From contig JAGXGG010000099.1 in NCBI GenBank assembly GCA_024636855.1, positions 1 through 52,982 of the forward strand: a DNA stretch of 52,982 bases. Reading direction: 5' to 3'. The translations under genes and the position numbers were made by a program. The notes under the pieces are model-generated. The model worked only from the letters and a program-made list of their open reading frames with translations, made no database searches and had not been told where the DNA came from. Shown piece by piece: positions 8,840-18,346 of the stretch. Numbering within the stretch: the first letter of the stretch is position 1; each line of letters begins with the position of its first letter. This DNA comes from Ignavibacteriota bacterium. Its GTDB lineage: Bacteria > Bacteroidota > Ignavibacteria > Kapaibacteriales > UBA2268.

Positions 8840-9994
8840 CTAAGTAATTGTTCTAGAAATATCTTGTGGTAAACGAGTGAGTAATTCGTAATTAATTAGC
8901 TGGCTAAAATCACTGAAAGATGAAACGGAAAGTTCTTGATCTCCTTGTGTTCCTATCAATACTACCTCATCTCCTTTCTTAATTGTTGATTCGCTTAGTG
9001 TTACATCTACTGCTAGCATACTCATATTTACAGTACCTATTACATCGAATCTAGCACCATTAATTAGTACCTTACCTTGATTGCTTAATGAACGACTATA
9101 CCCGTGAGAATAGCCAACAGGTACCAATGCTATTTTTGTAACATTGTTGGTAAAATAAGAAGTTCCATAGCCAACAAATTCGCCAGCTTTAACAGTTTTA
9201 GTATCCATTACTTTAGTCTTCCAACTCAAAATGGGTTGCAGTGGATTTTTGCTGGAATTATACTTTGTAGTGTAATGCACAAAAGTTTCTTGGGTGGGAA
9301 AGAAGCCAAATTGCAAAATACCAATCCGGACTAAATCCATCTGAGATTTGGGATAGCGAATTGTAGCCGCTGAACTAGCTAGGTGTTTTTTGGCTTGGAG
9401 CCAGGGTGCAGTATTTAGTTTTGATTTGTATTGCTTAAATAGTTTGAATTGATCTTTGATACGCTTATAATTAGCTATGTTTTCGGCTCCAGCGAAATGT
9501 GAACAAACTCCTTTGACATCAAGATATGCTGTTTCTGATTCTATTTTTTTTAAAGTAGTTGCTAAATCTTTTTTGGGGAATCCAGTTCTATTCATTCCAG
9601 TTTCTAACTCAACATGGATGCGTGCTTTTTTGCCTAATCGTTTTGCTATACTAATAGCCGCGTTCAAACGGTCTTGTTCAAATACATAAAATTCAACTCC
9701 AGTTTCTATAGCCCAAGATAATTCCTCATTGTCAATTTGACCCATAATCATTAGTGTAAATTTTTGATTATCCAAAGCATTGGTTACTTTCAATGCTTCC
9801 CCAGCACTGAAAACACTGAAATGACGTATTCCATACTTGTACGCAATTGGGCAATAGTTCTCAATACCATGGCCATAAGCATTTCCTTTTACAACTGAGG
9901 AAAATGTAACACCTTTCCCCAAAAAATTATGGATGAATTCTATGTTATTTTTAACCGCTGATTCTGATAACTCAATGTAAGAAGTTTGAAACAT
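8840..9994 (-). CDS. alr: Alanine racemase
   Basis: PLP-lysine motif SVVKGNAYGHG near the N-terminus; VELETGMNRTGF; GYGTSYFTNN; GTVNMSMLAVDVT. Confidence 0.94.
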   Translation of the reverse strand: MFQTSYIELSESAVKNNIEFIHNFLGKGVTFSSVVKGNAYGHGIENYCPIAYKYGIRHFSVFSAGEALKVTNALDNQKFTLMIMGQIDNEELSWAIETGVEFYVFEQDRLNAAISIAKRLGKKARIHVELETGMNRTGFPKKDLATTLKKIESETAYLDVKGVCSHFAGAENIANYKRIKDQFKLFKQYKSKLNTAPWLQAKKHLASSAATIRYPKSQMDLVRIGILQFGFFPTQETFVHYTTKYNSSKNPLQPILSWKTKVMDTKTVKAGEFVGYGTSYFTNNVTKIALVPVGYSHGYSRSLSNQGKVLINGARFDVIGTVNMSMLAVDVTLSESTIKKGDEVVLIGTQGDQELSVSSFSDFSQLINYELLTRLPQDISRTIT

Positions 9995-9997
9995 AAT

Positions 9998-11137
9998 TTA
10001 TAGTATTTGTTTAATAATATGATAGAACATCTTGATTCCGCTTTCGGTAATTTCATCCGGGTAGTCATAGTCCGGATTGTGTAAAGCAGGAGTTGTTTTC
10101 CCCGCCCCAACCCCAAACATAGCGCCTTTGTAACGTTGGGTAAATACACCGAAGTCTTCGCCCCAACGAAATGGATATGCGCGTTCCGTCAGCTTCAGTT
10201 TACACTTTCTAGAAGCATTTCTTATATATTCTACTGCTTCGGGATGATTTATATTGGCTTGAAATACTTGAGTCCATGAAATATCTGGAGTAAGTTTGTA
10301 TCTTTTGCATATTTGCTCCATGAAAGCGATAATTTCTTCGCTACGTTGATCCATTAGATCAGTGTCCCAACTTCGAATTGTAAAATGTGCCTCGCCATAG
10401 CCAGCTGAAATTCCATAAGCCATATCGCCTAGAGTGGCATATACTGGGGTCATTAAGAAAAAGTTTGGCTCTTCAGGATTATTTAGTGTAATTTTATCCG
10501 CATACTCGAAAATTTTTGCAATCGCCATACTAGGGTTATTGCCTTGTTCAGGTTCTGCTGCATGTGCAGTTTTGCCTGTTATTTTCAAAATAATGCTTTT
10601 TACATTCCCCGTAAATTCATTTTCTTTAGTCACAATTTCGTGGGTTTCGTAACCAGGCAAATTGTGCAATGCGAATACGTAGTCTATTTCTTCTTTTATA
10701 AACTCATTATCCTTTAATACAGCTTCAGCTCCCATACCATTTTCTTCGGCAGGTTGAAAAAGTAATAACACTTTTCCTTTTGAAATTGGTTTTTCAGTTA
10801 ATACCTTCGACAATCCTAGCAAAATAGTGGTGTGTCCATCATGTCCACATTTATGAGATACCCCTTCATATTTAGACTTGTACTCAAATGTATTCACTTC
10901 TAAAATTGGCAAGGCATCTATATCACCTCGAATCATTACAGTAGGTCCAGTTTGAGTGCTATTAAAAGTTGCTAGCACACCTGTTTTGCCTACCTTTTTT
11001 ACAATGGCGTTACTTTCTGCCTCCATAAAATCAATTATTCTTTGTTGTGTCTCAAACTCTTGCTCTGAGATTTCAGGATTAGCATGTAAGACTTTTCGAA
11101 TACTGGTTAATTTTTCTAAAAGTGTTTTGTTTAGCAT
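9998..11137 (-). CDS. M20 family amidohydrolase (N-acyl-amino acid hydrolase type)
   Basis: IRGDIDALPI, HKCGHDGHTTILLG, FQPAEENGMGAEAVL, ALHNLPG motifs; ends 3 nt before the alr start. Confidence 0.92.
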   Translation of the reverse strand: MLNKTLLEKLTSIRKVLHANPEISEQEFETQQRIIDFMEAESNAIVKKVGKTGVLATFNSTQTGPTVMIRGDIDALPILEVNTFEYKSKYEGVSHKCGHDGHTTILLGLSKVLTEKPISKGKVLLLFQPAEENGMGAEAVLKDNEFIKEEIDYVFALHNLPGYETHEIVTKENEFTGNVKSIILKITGKTAHAAEPEQGNNPSMAIAKIFEYADKITLNNPEEPNFFLMTPVYATLGDMAYGISAGYGEAHFTIRSWDTDLMDQRSEEIIAFMEQICKRYKLTPDISWTQVFQANINHPEAVEYIRNASRKCKLKLTERAYPFRWGEDFGVFTQRYKGAMFGVGAGKTTPALHNPDYDYPDEITESGIKMFYHIIKQIL

Positions 11138-11362
11138 AATTACTTGACATGTTTGATTAAAGAAGTGACTATCAAAAAAAGTGTTATAAAGAATTTCAAT
11201 TAATCACATAATACAAATATTTATGCGATTATAAAATATTTTATGTTGATTTTTTTATCAAAACCTTAGTCATTAACGCTATAAAAATAGTGTCATTCTA
11301 ACGTTATTATCCCAAAATATAATTATATTGGGTTTCTTTATATTATCCAAAAGCATCAAATA

Positions 11363-12511
11363 ATGAAAAAAACAATACTCTTCTCCGTTCTTATATTTTC
11401 TATTTATTCACTCAATGCTCAGACTACAAAATCTGTAATGGCTGAAGTAAACCCTGATTCACTGCTAATATCCTTAGAAATTCTGACCGGTGAAAAACCC
11501 ACAAAAACATTAGGTACTATACCCAATAGGAATACCACTATTGGGAAAGAGGTTACTAGACTTCATTTAGAAAGAGAATTAGAAGTGTATGGGCTTGAAA
11601 CTCAAATAGAGAATTATCGACCTACAGGATACAATGTCGTTGCTGTTCAGAAAGGTGTGAAATATCCTGATTCATCTTTTATAATTTGCGCTCATTATGA
11701 TTCGGTTGATGATTATTGTGCCGATGATAATGCGAGTGGTACTACAGCTGTGTTGGAAGCTGCGCGAATATTATCACAATATAAATTTGAATATACTATA
11801 ATCTATGCCCTATGGGATGAAGAAGAAAAGGGTCTAATAGGTAGCTACAATTACGCTAAAACTGCAAAAGAGAACAATGAAAATATAGTTGGTGTTCTGA
11901 ATATGGATATGATAGGTTACGATGGTGACGAGGATTATTTGTTCGAAGTTCACATAGGTACAAATTCTATAAATGACAGACTAACTAATGAGTTAACTCA
12001 GGTTCTTGATAACAGTGATTTAGATATAGAAAAATCGATTCAAATACCAGGGACAGATAGAAGTGACCATGCCTCTTTTTGGAGACAAAATTACCCTGCT
12101 ATATTTATAACGGAAGGATTCTTTAATGACGATTTCAATCCAACTTATCATAGTTCAAATGATAGAATTTCTTTTATGAGTTTGGATTACCATCATCAAA
12201 TTAGTCAACTAGTAATTGCTACTTTATTCGAACTTGCCAAATTTGATAGCATCAGTTCTGCAGATAATTCTGTTGATATAGTTTTTGATATATATCCAAA
12301 CCCTACATCTGATTTCTTATATTTGCAAAAGAATAAGAACGTAGTAATCGCTGATATCAGTGTTTATAGTCTATCAGGTCGTGAGTTACTTTCTTTTGAG
12401 TCTAATACTAATTTGAATACAGTTGATATTGCAAATTTACAAAGTGGGGTCTATTTCCTAGTAGTCAATACAACTACAAAGAGATTTACTAGATCATTCG
12501 TAAAATTATAG
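11363..12511 (+). CDS. M28 family zinc aminopeptidase with T9SS C-terminal sorting domain
   Basis: Signal peptide; HYDSVDDYCADDNASGTTAVLE, WDEEEKGLIGS, LNMDMIGYD; C-terminal IYPNPTSDFLYLQ...VYSLSGRELL...LQSGVYFLVVNT. Confidence 0.92.
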   Translation: MKKTILFSVLIFSIYSLNAQTTKSVMAEVNPDSLLISLEILTGEKPTKTLGTIPNRNTTIGKEVTRLHLERELEVYGLETQIENYRPTGYNVVAVQKGVKYPDSSFIICAHYDSVDDYCADDNASGTTAVLEAARILSQYKFEYTIIYALWDEEEKGLIGSYNYAKTAKENNENIVGVLNMDMIGYDGDEDYLFEVHIGTNSINDRLTNELTQVLDNSDLDIEKSIQIPGTDRSDHASFWRQNYPAIFITEGFFNDDFNPTYHSSNDRISFMSLDYHHQISQLVIATLFELAKFDSISSADNSVDIVFDIYPNPTSDFLYLQKNKNVVIADISVYSLSGRELLSFESNTNLNTVDIANLQSGVYFLVVNTTTKRFTRSFVKL

Positions 12512-12618
12512 AAATAATATTAAAAAATCAGTCGAATTTATGAAACTATATTTAAGATAAAAGCGTCTTATTATATGAAAATGAATTAATTTTTTTCGAA
12601 TTATTATAAGGGTGTAGA

Positions 12619-13380
12619 ATGAAGAAATATATTTTTGCAATAGCATTGGCATTCGGAATTATGGCATTTGTGTCATGTTCTGATGATAGTAGTACGGATC
12701 CGAATGTGTTAGACGGAAACACGGATTTAGAGGCAACCAAAGTAGGTAGTGAGTTCGGTATATACTTAGAAATAGAAGGCGATACCAAAGGTGTACTAAA
12801 CAATGTAGAAGATAGCGTAGTAGTTACTAAGAGAGAAAATGGAATAACTACTCTAAGTGCTAAGTTTGTTGTCAGTGAGTCAACAATGATAGATGTTGAT
12901 ACTTTGCTTGGTACTGAGGAATTGTCTGAAGCTACTAAAAGAGAGATTGTGAATCACTTCCTAAAAAGATTTGATGCACAATTGGATACAACTGATAAGG
13001 AGAGAATTACTGTTACTACTGAAATCAAAGTAAAAGCTACCGACAAAGGTATACAAGACTTTGTATATAGCAAAGGTAATACAAACAAACCTTTTACTCT
13101 AATAAAGTATGATGATGGTGTTGGTGATAAGTACACATTCACTGCTGATGATGGGACTGAATACACAAGAGAGATAGTTTCCAAATCAACTGAAGATGAA
13201 TATCCTCTTGGATTTTTTTATATAAAAGTAACTAAAGTGGATGAAACTCAACCAAATGACCCACTATTGAAAAAGATTTCATATTACACTAATCACAAAT
13301 TTGGATTAGTTGGTATAGAGTTAGAAACATTAAATGGTAAGAAAGCTAAAATTGATATTTTGCCTTGGGCAATATTATAA
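12619..13380 (+). CDS. Putative lipoprotein of unknown function
   Basis: N-terminal MKKYIFAIALAFGIMAFVSCSDDSSTDPN (lipobox followed by Asp/Ser linker); no recognised domain. Confidence 0.75.
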   Translation: MKKYIFAIALAFGIMAFVSCSDDSSTDPNVLDGNTDLEATKVGSEFGIYLEIEGDTKGVLNNVEDSVVVTKRENGITTLSAKFVVSESTMIDVDTLLGTEELSEATKREIVNHFLKRFDAQLDTTDKERITVTTEIKVKATDKGIQDFVYSKGNTNKPFTLIKYDDGVGDKYTFTADDGTEYTREIVSKSTEDEYPLGFFYIKVTKVDETQPNDPLLKKISYYTNHKFGLVGIELETLNGKKAKIDILPWAIL

Positions 13381-13411
13381 TAGAATCTATTTGAGTAACA
13401 CTTAATATGAT

Positions 13412-13446
13412 AAGAGACTGTTTTTATAAACAGTCTCTTTTTTTTA
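13412..13446 (+). terminator. Rho-independent terminator (plus strand)
   Basis: AAGAGACTGTTT-TTAT-AAACAGTCTCTT perfect stem followed by T-run. Confidence 0.9.
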
Positions 13447-13453
13447 GTATTAT

Positions 13454-13482
13454 AAAAAAAGCAGGATTGATGAATCCTGCTT
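13454..13482 (-). terminator. Rho-independent terminator (minus strand) for the 636-aa gene
   Basis: Minus strand AAGCAGGATT-CATC-AATCCTGCTT followed by T-run; convergent with the plus-strand terminator. Confidence 0.85.
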
Positions 13483-13510
13483 CTTATTTTCTGTATATAT
13501 TTAGTTTCAA

Positions 13511-15421
13511 TTATAAGAATTGACCAAAGCTAACTATGCTTCTTTTCCTATGAGTGTAAGTCGATTCTTTGAAAGCTATTTCTCTAGTTTCCTTTACCTC
13601 TTCGCTTCTTTTGATATTGAACAGCATAAGATTATCAATTTTTAATTTGAGCAATCTCAAAGATGTTAAACTATCTTCCATTTGCTCTCTAATAGTAGTA
13701 TTTGCATTCTTTATAACTTTACCAGCATTATCTAGCAAGTTAAAGTAATATCCAACTCCACTTTCCAGATTCTCAGCAAACTTACTCAAATACTTCTGTT
13801 CTTTTTCAGTTGGAGTTCTCGCTGCTTCTACTACCTTGTCTTTAAGGTAATCTATATATAGGTTCAACTCTTTAACAAACATGTGTGGTCTGTCTTGACG
13901 AGAAATTATATTCTTTCTACCATAAATATGACCAACCATATCAGGCATACTTATTAGTTTATCGTAATAAGCCATATTCGGGCCAGGACAAATAGATACA
14001 CCAGCACCTTCTACTCTAGTTTCTAGACCGTGTGCTATAAGTGCAGTCGTCCCCAATCCCACGCAAGTACATGATCTATCTACAACTTTGTTATATTCAA
14101 ATTGGTATTCATTTTCAGGAAGATTTTGTTCTTTAAGCGATTCAACTTTTAGTCTCTGATATTGTCTAGAAGCTGTACAAATCGCTTTTTCACCAAACTC
14201 TTTGTTAAGCTGTACATAGCCCTTAGGACAAGAACTACCAGGACGACCTTTCTTAAGGTTTTCATCTCTTTCTTTGTCCTTAGTATTACCTCTCATACTA
14301 TTGAAAGGTACGCCAAGTGGAGAAATACCACTTAAATATAGATCTTTCTCAGTTGCTTTTACTAACTGAGCTCTAGTGTCATTATCAACAGTAGTTACAG
14401 ATGGTACAAGTAGGAATGGGGTTCCCCACCCTATTGAATCCATTCCGTAATGGTCAAGCAAAAAGTTATGTTCTTCAGCAGTACCAACACCACCTTGAGC
14501 TGTTATACGCATTTCTAATTTTACTTTAGGAACTGGTCTCAATTTTCTTTCCAAAGCAGGCTGTAAGACGCTGTAAACATCATCATATAGCTCTTCCCTT
14601 CTCTCTTTGAACTCTTCTAGGGCTGGGCCTAATAAAAATCCATCAGTTGCAAAGGCATGACCTCCACAATTAAGTCCAGATTCTATACGGTACTCAGACA
14701 CCCAAATTCCTTTCTTAGCAAGGTACTTACCTTGTATAAGAGCGGAGCGATAATCGCTGACCTTTAAGATTATCTTTTTATTAATCTCACCGTTCTCATC
14801 AGTATAGAAATCATCGAAATTCTCCATATAAGAGAATAGTCGCGGATTCATACCTGCCGACAGTACGATCGAAGATTTCAAATCACTGAGCGCATAGCCA
14901 CGTAAAGCAGCGTGAGCATCATTATATTCTATTGGTAGTTGTTCTTTTTTGACATAGTTTTCCTTGTCAACTTTTGTCATAATATTGACATCGATACTAC
15001 CCATTTTAACATTTTCTTCTATCCAAGATTTCAACTCGCTTATATCAGATACTTTAGCAAGCAATTCATTAAATTCTTGTTTTATCTTCGATGTATCAGG
15101 CAATAGCTTGATATACTCTTTTAATTCTTTACCTTGATTAGAGGTAACATCTTTCAATTTCTCGAATTTCTTTTCTGCGAATTCATTTATTAAATTCAAA
15201 TATGCCGTTATACGGCGAGCTCTTAAATCTTCTGATTTTTTTGTTATTTCTACGTATGGTACATTGAATTTTTCACTATACATTTTACGCAATCTTTCGA
15301 GTAACATGTCATCAACAAGCGATATAACAGAGTCTATCCCAAGATGTGCTACTTTAAGAGGGGTATCGATAGTGAACCCAATTCCCATTACGGGTATATG
15401 AAATGAATGTGGTTTTGCCAT
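13511..15421 (-). CDS. Conserved-looking 636-aa protein, possibly nitronate monooxygenase/TIM-barrel-like
   Basis: Long ORF; N-terminus IPVMGIGFTIDTPLKVAHLGIDSVISLVDD recalls the start of NPD-like FMN TIM barrels; internal RITAQGGVGTAEEHNFLLDHYGMDSIGWGTPF; Cys motifs SGLNCGGHAFATDG, GSSCPKG, AICTAS, RSCTCVGLGTT, SICPGPN. Function not assignable by eye. Confidence 0.8.
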   Translation of the reverse strand: MAKPHSFHIPVMGIGFTIDTPLKVAHLGIDSVISLVDDMLLERLRKMYSEKFNVPYVEITKKSEDLRARRITAYLNLINEFAEKKFEKLKDVTSNQGKELKEYIKLLPDTSKIKQEFNELLAKVSDISELKSWIEENVKMGSIDVNIMTKVDKENYVKKEQLPIEYNDAHAALRGYALSDLKSSIVLSAGMNPRLFSYMENFDDFYTDENGEINKKIILKVSDYRSALIQGKYLAKKGIWVSEYRIESGLNCGGHAFATDGFLLGPALEEFKERREELYDDVYSVLQPALERKLRPVPKVKLEMRITAQGGVGTAEEHNFLLDHYGMDSIGWGTPFLLVPSVTTVDNDTRAQLVKATEKDLYLSGISPLGVPFNSMRGNTKDKERDENLKKGRPGSSCPKGYVQLNKEFGEKAICTASRQYQRLKVESLKEQNLPENEYQFEYNKVVDRSCTCVGLGTTALIAHGLETRVEGAGVSICPGPNMAYYDKLISMPDMVGHIYGRKNIISRQDRPHMFVKELNLYIDYLKDKVVEAARTPTEKEQKYLSKFAENLESGVGYYFNLLDNAGKVIKNANTTIREQMEDSLTSLRLLKLKIDNLMLFNIKRSEEVKETREIAFKESTYTHRKRSIVSFGQFL

Positions 15422-15842
15422 AAAATTTTACTTTATTTAATTCTCAATTATAATACTAAGTCTGTAAGTATAAAGACTAAATTACAAATATATTAACGTG
15501 CCAATGTATAAATCAGTTTATATAAACTTATAGTTTTATCAAAAAATATATATATAAGTCACAATTCTAGTGAAAATTTACAAAATTTAATTAATAATTG
15601 CAAATTGATTTGAAAAATTAATAGCTATCAAAATAGTCAATATTAAATATTAAATAACTCTGTAAAATAGGTGTCTTTTGTCTTCAAAGTGAGTCAAATA
15701 TCTATTGGATTATCTGAACAATATCAATATCATAGTTATAAGCATCTACCCTGATAGTAGTTTCTTTGCTGATCAAAGTCGAATTGAAGATAATAAAAGA
15801 CTTAATAATGAGCTGGTTATCTAGATTAGATACCAGAAAACT

Positions 15843-16622
15843 CTAAATCTTTTTCATCCCTCTAATAACAATTAAATAACTAAATAATAATAGCGATGCC
15901 ACGAAAACACAGCTTACTATTATCAAATCAAATATGTCTAATAGAAAAGGTATAAAAATTGGTTTTAATATTGTCACAGGTAAATTAATCGGTGAGTAAA
16001 CAATATACTCATTATTATTGAACGATAAGGCATTACCCATTAAGCAAGCAACTAATGGGAGTATAAATGAAAAGAGTATGTTTTTCGAGTAACTTTGAAT
16101 CAGAACAATTATTTCCAAAAATGGAACTATTAAAAACGGAAGTAAGAACAAGTAGAATAATATTTTATTGATATTCCAACTCCCATAGCTTATTTCTATT
16201 CCTTGTATCAAATTAAGATATAATATCTGTCCTAAAATTAAGATAATCATAATGAAAATACAAAGTGTAGAAAGTATAAAAGTCACAGATAATCTAGAGA
16301 ACATATGAACATATAATGGAATTAAAGAATTCGAATATAAAGTATCTGCTTCTGAATCTGAATTATTTGAACTGTACATAATAGTAGTTATTAGGAAAGG
16401 TAAGAACGCTAATATGAATAATCCAAGAACCATAAATGATTCTTTTAGAATAGATGTACTTGAGTAATATTGAGTCGCATTACTATCCATCAAAAATATA
16501 TATGACATAAGCATACATAGAATTGGGTAAAACAGTAGGGTAATGTATATTTTAAACCGTGCTATTTTTACTATGTCAGCTTTCAACGCATTAAAATACG
16601 TCAACTTATAATCCACATCCAT
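15843..16622 (-). CDS. ABC transporter permease-like membrane protein
   Basis: Multiple TM segments; probable start MDVDYKLTYF at 16622 (ORF track gives 16679), immediately after the stop of the upstream permease. Confidence 0.75.
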   Translation of the reverse strand: MDVDYKLTYFNALKADIVKIARFKIYITLLFYPILCMLMSYIFLMDSNATQYYSSTSILKESFMVLGLFILAFLPFLITTIMYSSNNSDSEADTLYSNSLIPLYVHMFSRLSVTFILSTLCIFIMIILILGQILYLNLIQGIEISYGSWNINKILFYLFLLPFLIVPFLEIIVLIQSYSKNILFSFILPLVACLMGNALSFNNNEYIVYSPINLPVTILKPIFIPFLLDIFDLIIVSCVFVASLLLFSYLIVIRGMKKI

Positions 16623-16623
16623 T

Positions 16624-17415
16624 TCAGAATACTCTCTTATAAGAATAACGTTTAATAAAGTATAGTGATAAAGCCACAAACAGTATATTCGAAGAAACTA
16701 TCAAAAAAAGTTCCATGCTACTAATTGGGATTTCAGATTCTATTGTTCGAAAAAGTACTAATTGGATATTGAAATATGAATAAATAGTAACCTTGATAAC
16801 CATAATAGCATTATATAAAGAAAAATAAATCAATGGTAATATCAAGAGAAATGAGATATAGAAGCCCGAAATCCATTTATTAAGTATATTTAGTAATACT
16901 ATAATAGGTAGTGTTAGTATAGGGGAAAAGAGAATAATTAAAAGCAGTTTAGGTAATTGCTGATAATCTATATTTAAATCCAAATCAAATTTAAAATAAA
17001 AAAATATGATAAAAAGTAACAGATAACCAATTAAGAATAGCATATTATATGCATTATACTTGATAACCATAAGTATTTTAGAATAATCGATGAAGTAACT
17101 AGGCAAAACCGAATTGTGTAATATGTTATTACCTCTTTTATTTTCAACTTGACTAAAAATAATATAACATATTAACAATAGAAATATGGGATGAAATAAT
17201 TGAACATAAAGACCAAAATTTACAAAAAAGAGATTACTTAGAACAGTTTGTTCTTGTAACATATTACTTAAATCATTGTAAGATTCAGTCATTAAAAATA
17301 TTAATAACAAATACAGCAAAGGTGTAAATAAGCAAATTAATATCAACTGCTTATTTTTAACTTTTATTTGTTCTGAAGCGAAAGCTCTTTTTATTTTTTT
17401 AAGAAATTCCATCAT
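16624..17415 (-). CDS. ABC transporter permease-like membrane protein
   Basis: Six-TM-like hydrophobic protein; ATGA overlap with the upstream ATPase gene. Confidence 0.78.
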   Translation of the reverse strand: MMEFLKKIKRAFASEQIKVKNKQLILICLFTPLLYLLLIFLMTESYNDLSNMLQEQTVLSNLFFVNFGLYVQLFHPIFLLLICYIIFSQVENKRGNNILHNSVLPSYFIDYSKILMVIKYNAYNMLFLIGYLLLFIIFFYFKFDLDLNIDYQQLPKLLLIILFSPILTLPIIVLLNILNKWISGFYISFLLILPLIYFSLYNAIMVIKVTIYSYFNIQLVLFRTIESEIPISSMELFLIVSSNILFVALSLYFIKRYSYKRVF

Positions 17416-18110
17416 AAGTACATCGCCAGTATTCTTTTCTCTATATCGTCTATATCTCCGGCATTCTCTACTACTTCTATTAACTTACCATTATTGATAA
17501 AAACAAAATAATCAGTAATAGATCCCATCTCCCTGATATTATGGCTCGATAATATTATTGTAGATTTATTTTCATTCTTAAGTTTAATTAAGAACTCTCT
17601 GAAATTAATTGCTATTTTTGGGTCAAGGTTTGAGAATGGCTCATCTAACAGTATTAACTGAGTATCTATAAGATATATAATGGCAAATATTAAGCGCTGT
17701 TTCATCCCAGATGAAAATTTGCCGAATTTTCCTTTTTTATCATGTAGCTCTACAAATTCTAGAGCCTCACTGATTCTGTCTTCAGGAAGGTTCCTATATT
17801 TACACAATATGCTTAAGTTATCATAAGCATTAAGATGAGTATAAAATAAAGGCTCATTTACAAAAGCTAATAGATTTTCTTTTATATCTAAATAATTATT
17901 CTCATAAACTAATCCATCTATTAGTATATTACCTTCTTTTTGAAATTCTAAACCCGCTATTAATTTGAGTAGTGTTGATTTGCCTACTCCATTTTCGCCT
18001 ACTAAACAGTATATTTTTTCTTTTTCAATACTCAGAGAAAAGTCCTCAATTTGAAAACTTTTCTTGCTATATGAAAAATTTATATTTTCTATTTCTACTT
18101 TGATACTCAT
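17412..18110 (-). CDS. ABC transporter ATP-binding protein
   Basis: Walker A GENGVGKSTLLKL, signature FSSGMKQRLIF, Walker B LILLDEPFSNLD, H-loop SSHN. Likely start MSIKVEIENINF at 18110 (track start 18188 gives an atypical N-extension). Confidence 0.92.
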   Translation of the reverse strand: MSIKVEIENINFSYSKKSFQIEDFSLSIEKEKIYCLVGENGVGKSTLLKLIAGLEFQKEGNILIDGLVYENNYLDIKENLLAFVNEPLFYTHLNAYDNLSILCKYRNLPEDRISEALEFVELHDKKGKFGKFSSGMKQRLIFAIIYLIDTQLILLDEPFSNLDPKIAINFREFLIKLKNENKSTIILSSHNIREMGSITDYFVFINNGKLIEVVENAGDIDDIEKRILAMYL

Positions 18111-18281
18111 TCTATTCTGAAAACCTTTTTTCAAATACATATTAATAATTATTTTAATATATGTATTTAATATTTTTTTACATTCCATTTATTTACCAAA
18201 CATAATATTTTTTGGGAATAATATACGGGAGTAGTTTTTTAGGGTAAGCACAGCATATTTATTTCTTCTTCTTAAATTTAT

Positions 18282-18289
18282 TATCTTTG
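18282..18289 (+). promoter_or_regulatory. Possible Bacteroidota-type -7 promoter element upstream of gltX
   Basis: TATCTTTG matches TAnnTTTG 57 bp upstream of the gltX start; no clear -33 element, so tentative. Confidence 0.3.
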
Positions 18290-18346
18290 TTGTTATGTTT
18301 GTACATATATTTGAAAAAATAAATAGAAATAAAACGGAAAACTCCA

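Noticed and set aside
9940-10149. 69-aa ORF overlapping alr and the M20 gene
   Set aside because: Out-of-frame overlap with two strongly supported genes and no motif.
15422-15842. Long AT-rich gap as a possible ncRNA or origin-like element
   Set aside because: Only general AT richness and short A/T runs visible; no stable hairpin, iteron or conserved motif could be identified by eye.
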